Shown piece by piece: positions 61,793 through 64,000 of a stretch of 64,000 bases of DNA; position 1 is the stretch's first letter; every line of letters starts with the position of its first letter. A program made the position numbers and the translations under genes. The stretch lies in NCBI RefSeq assembly GCF_001687565.2, contig NZ_CP016534.2, positions 3,600,501 to 3,664,500 of the forward strand, read 5' to 3'. The notes below the pieces were generated by a model. That model was given only the letters and a program-made list of their open reading frames with translations. It searched no databases and was not told the DNA's origin. This stretch comes from Planococcus antarcticus DSM 14505 (GTDB taxonomy: Bacteria; Bacillota; Bacilli; Bacillales_A; Planococcaceae).

Positions 61793-61845
61793 AAAAACCC
61801 GCAACTAACGGCTTATCCTTTAGAATAAGCTGATAGTTGCGGGCT
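61793..61845 (-). terminator. Terminator of the branched-chain aminotransferase gene
   Basis: CCCGCAACTA / TAGTTGCGGG arms plus an inner CTTATTCT/GGATAAG pairing, followed by TTTTTAGC on the minus strand. Confidence 0.85.
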
Positions 61846-61872
61846 CAAGCAATACAATTAGTCGAGCTGGTT

Positions 61873-62946
61873 TTACTTTATTTCCACAGTCCAGCCAAGT
61901 GTATCTTCGATTTTCCCTGTTTGGATCCCTGTGATGGTATCGTATAGTTTTTGCGACAATTCACCGATTTCATGGTTATTAATGATCATCTTCTTGCCTT
62001 GCCAGTTCAGCTCACCCACTGGGGAAATGACTGCGGCTGTGCCGGTGCCAAATACTTCTTCGACTTGTCCAGCTTCATAAGCTTCGTACAATTCGGCAAT
62101 AGAAACGCGCTTTTCAGTTACCGTAACTCCCCATGTGCCAAGCAATTCAATGATGGACGTACGCGTAATGCCTTTTAAGATACTGCCATTCAGCTCAGGC
62201 GTTATCACTTCGCCATTGATTTTGAAAAAGATATTCATGCTGCCAACTTCTTCAATGTATTTCTTTTCGACGCCGTCCAGCCACAAGACATCCGCATTGC
62301 CTTCTTTTTTGGCATTGGCTTGCGCCTGATAGCCCGATGAATAGTTTCCAGCTGTTTTGGCCATACCGGTTCCACCTTTTACCGCGCGAGTAAATTTATC
62401 TTCCACATGGATAACAACCGGCTGAAGACCTCCTGGGAAATAAGAGCCTACCGGTGACAGGATGACCATGTATTTATAAGTTTGAGACGGTCCAACTGCA
62501 AGATTGGCGTCTGTTGAAATAATGTAAGGACGGATATACAGCGAAGTTCCAGGTGTTTTTGGAACCCACTCTTTTTCAAGTTTAATCAATTGCGTCAAAT
62601 GCTCCAAAGCCTGTTGTTCATCAATTGGTGGAATGCTCAAGCGCTCACTTGAAAGATTCAGGCGCTCAAAGTTCTTTTCCGGGCGGAACAATAAGATGCG
62701 TCCGTCCTCAGTGTGATAGGCTTTCATGCCTTCAAAGACTGTTTGGCCGTAATGGAAAATCATCGCCGCTGGGTCTAAGGTAATCGGACCGTAGGGAACG
62801 ATTTTTGGATCATACCAGCCTTTTTCTATTTCGTATTCCAGGACGTACATATAATCTGTAAAAGTAGTCCCGAATGGTACTTGGTCTTTCGCCGGCTTTT
62901 CTTTTTTGCTGGTATTCTCAACAACCTCAAGCTGATATGTAGTCAT
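61873..62946 (-). CDS. ilvE: Branched-chain amino acid aminotransferase
   Basis: 357 aa, class IV PLP enzyme of the longer type (YbgE/YwaA, BCAT II). Motifs are FGTTFTDYMYVLEYE, FHYGQTVFEGMKAYHTEDGRILLFRPEKNFERLN, YIRPYIISTDANLAVGPS, KGGTGMAKTAGNYSSGYQAQANAKKEG (PLP-lysine region), LNGSILKGITRTSIIELL and FGTGTAAVISPVG. Interconverts Leu, Ile, Val and their keto acids; in Bacillus this type also transaminates ketomethylthiobutyrate, which would finish the methionine-salvage pathway that lacks mtnE here. AAAAAGGAGTCCTGACG precedes ATG. Confidence 0.95.
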   Translation of the reverse strand: MTTYQLEVVENTSKKEKPAKDQVPFGTTFTDYMYVLEYEIEKGWYDPKIVPYGPITLDPAAMIFHYGQTVFEGMKAYHTEDGRILLFRPEKNFERLNLSSERLSIPPIDEQQALEHLTQLIKLEKEWVPKTPGTSLYIRPYIISTDANLAVGPSQTYKYMVILSPVGSYFPGGLQPVVIHVEDKFTRAVKGGTGMAKTAGNYSSGYQAQANAKKEGNADVLWLDGVEKKYIEEVGSMNIFFKINGEVITPELNGSILKGITRTSIIELLGTWGVTVTEKRVSIAELYEAYEAGQVEEVFGTGTAAVISPVGELNWQGKKMIINNHEIGELSQKLYDTITGIQTGKIEDTLGWTVEIK

Positions 62947-63094
62947 CGTCAGGACTCCTTTTTGTAAAAAATGATTTAAATTATCAGTTATGTGAATAAT
63001 TATACACGTTCCTTCTGTCCTTTAACAGCTTCTCCGGCTCTAATTTTGAAATTGCGATAAAAGACCCGTTCTTTTTCAAAAACAAAAAGACCAT

Positions 63095-63709
63095 TCAGCG
63101 AATGATCTCGATAAAGTGAGCAAGAATTTTAGCGGTCAGGCCCCATATAACTTTGTCTTCGTAAATATAGAAATATTCATCAACCTGACGCGTTCGCCAA
63201 TTGTAATTTTCCCCTCCGGCTATCAAATCATAAGGAAAGCTTTCCTCCGGCTGGATATCGAAATTGATGCGATATACTTTTGGCTCTTTTTCCAGAAAAA
63301 AGGACAACGGCACTGTAAAGATGCTGTCTACTTCCGGAGGGTTCGGAACGAACAAAGCGCTTGAATCGATAACACCGGCAAACGTATAAACAATCATGCC
63401 GAATGGCGACACGATGTAGTCCAGCGGGAAAATATCCGAGATTTCGGCTCTTTCTATCCCTAATTCTTCAATTGTTTCCCGGACCGCGGTGTCTTCTTCT
63501 GTCTGGTCCTGAAAATCAATTTTTCCTCCAGGAAAACAAATTTCTCCTGGCTGGTTTCTTAAATCATAAGAGCGAACTTCAAAGAGGACGTGAATTTCTC
63601 CATTTTTTTCAATAAGGGGCAATAGAATTGCATATTTTGAAAAATCCTTGTTTCCCAATACATCAGGAACACGATTTTTCACTTTTTCCAGCATGTTTTT
63701 CGGATCCAT
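63095..63709 (-). CDS. Nudix hydrolase, CoA pyrophosphatase-like
   Basis: 204 aa. The Nudix box reads GGKIDFQDQTEEDTAVRETIEELGI with REXXEE intact, preceded by EVRSYDLRNQPGEICFPGG, the CoA-pyrophosphatase (NudL/YeaB) signature LxxQPGExxFPGG. The C-terminus VIWGLTAKILAHFIEII is also family-like (WGxTA). It probably hydrolyses CoA or its oxidised forms. GAGGTGTTGAT precedes ATG. Confidence 0.92.
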   Translation of the reverse strand: MDPKNMLEKVKNRVPDVLGNKDFSKYAILLPLIEKNGEIHVLFEVRSYDLRNQPGEICFPGGKIDFQDQTEEDTAVRETIEELGIERAEISDIFPLDYIVSPFGMIVYTFAGVIDSSALFVPNPPEVDSIFTVPLSFFLEKEPKVYRINFDIQPEESFPYDLIAGGENYNWRTRQVDEYFYIYEDKVIWGLTAKILAHFIEIIR

Positions 63710-63805
63710 ATCAACACCTCATCTCTTTCATTCATTTTACCAAATCCTGCGTAATAATACCTTTACGGAGAAGGTCATTTACGGATTGATGAATGGGAGA
63801 GCAGC

Positions 63806-64000
63806 TTACATTGTCAAGATTTCTCGCATATCCTCTACAGTCATCGCTTTCAGCGGTTCTTCTCCCGACTGAATGACATCATCGATCAGATTCTTCTTTT
63901 TCATCTGCAGCTCATTGATTTTTTCTTCGATGGTGCCTTTGGCGACGAGCCGAATTACCTGAACTTCTTTTTTCTGGCCCATGCGATGGGCACGGTCAGC
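63806..64000 (-). CDS. SNF2/DEAD-type helicase, C-terminal end (5' part beyond window)
   Basis: Only 64 residues are in view: ADRAHRMGQKKEVQVIRLVAKGTIEEKINELQMKKKNLIDDVIQSGEEPLKAMTVEDMREILTM and a stop at 63806. ADRAHRMGQKKEVQVIRL is the motif VI region (xDRxHRxGQ) of SNF2-family ATP-dependent helicases such as YwqA, and GTIEEKI is the following conserved element. The gene starts outside the window. Confidence 0.88.
   Translation of the reverse strand, partial: ADRAHRMGQKKEVQVIRLVAKGTIEEKINELQMKKKNLIDDVIQSGEEPLKAMTVEDMREILTM

Overview
The window looks like a chromosomal segment of a low-to-moderate GC Gram-positive bacterium of the Bacillales, most likely Planococcus or a close relative (Planococcaceae). 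The support is strong Shine-Dalgarno sequences before nearly every gene, frequent TTG and GTG starts, Bacillus-type riboswitches and pathway organisation, and the GC-rich interspersed repeats seen in Bacillaceae/Planococcaceae. No rRNA, tRNA, CRISPR array, transposase or phage gene was seen. Genus assignment is inference.

Layout. 1-4.5 kb: a metal-resistance island with a thiol-oxidase pair (bdbDC), cadC and, convergent to cadC, a two-HMA CadA ATPase; both cadC and cadA carry a matching operator. 4.5-12.6 kb: panB, then a run of small stand-alone genes (GNAT acetyltransferases, peptidase E, a nucleotidyltransferase, small membrane proteins) with several broken genes. 13.4-18.9 kb: gluconate use (gntK, gntP, gnd) divergent from an RpiR-type regulator. 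19.4-30.6 kb: transporters, a heme monooxygenase, a PadR/HAAS pair, remnants of a siderophore-uptake/reductase locus, a small channel and an EAL phosphodiesterase. 31.8-41.8 kb: a complete methionine-salvage region. mtnK-mtnA and a sugar-type ABC transporter are read leftward from one SAM (S-box) riboswitch; mtnW-mtnX-mtnB-mtnD are read rightward from a second. The coupling suggests import of methylthioribose, its phosphorylation (MtnK), isomerisation (MtnA) and return to methionine (MtnB/W/X/D).

41.9-49.9 kb is the most interesting stretch. It holds a 1066-residue secreted glycoside-hydrolase-like protein, a processive family-2 glycosyltransferase translationally coupled to a membrane-anchored HEAT-repeat-like protein, and a secreted TIM-barrel protein whose leader is a class I c-di-GMP riboswitch. 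Together with the EAL protein at 29.6 kb this looks like a c-di-GMP-responsive exopolysaccharide system of no type I can name. The remainder (50-64 kb) is mostly housekeeping: mgtE, proBA (with a short ProB), a cstA-type carrier, a HAAS membrane protein, alkaline phosphatase, a Bcr-type exporter, a branched-chain aminotransferase, a Nudix hydrolase and the end of a SNF2-type helicase.

Three cautions. First, at least seven genes are broken by frameshifts, stop codons or truncation; several frameshifts sit at short homopolymers, so consensus errors must be excluded before they are called pseudogenes. Second, GC-rich interspersed repeats fill most of the long intergenic gaps and create spurious reading frames. 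Third, functional assignments rest on motifs and context read by eye, with no database search.
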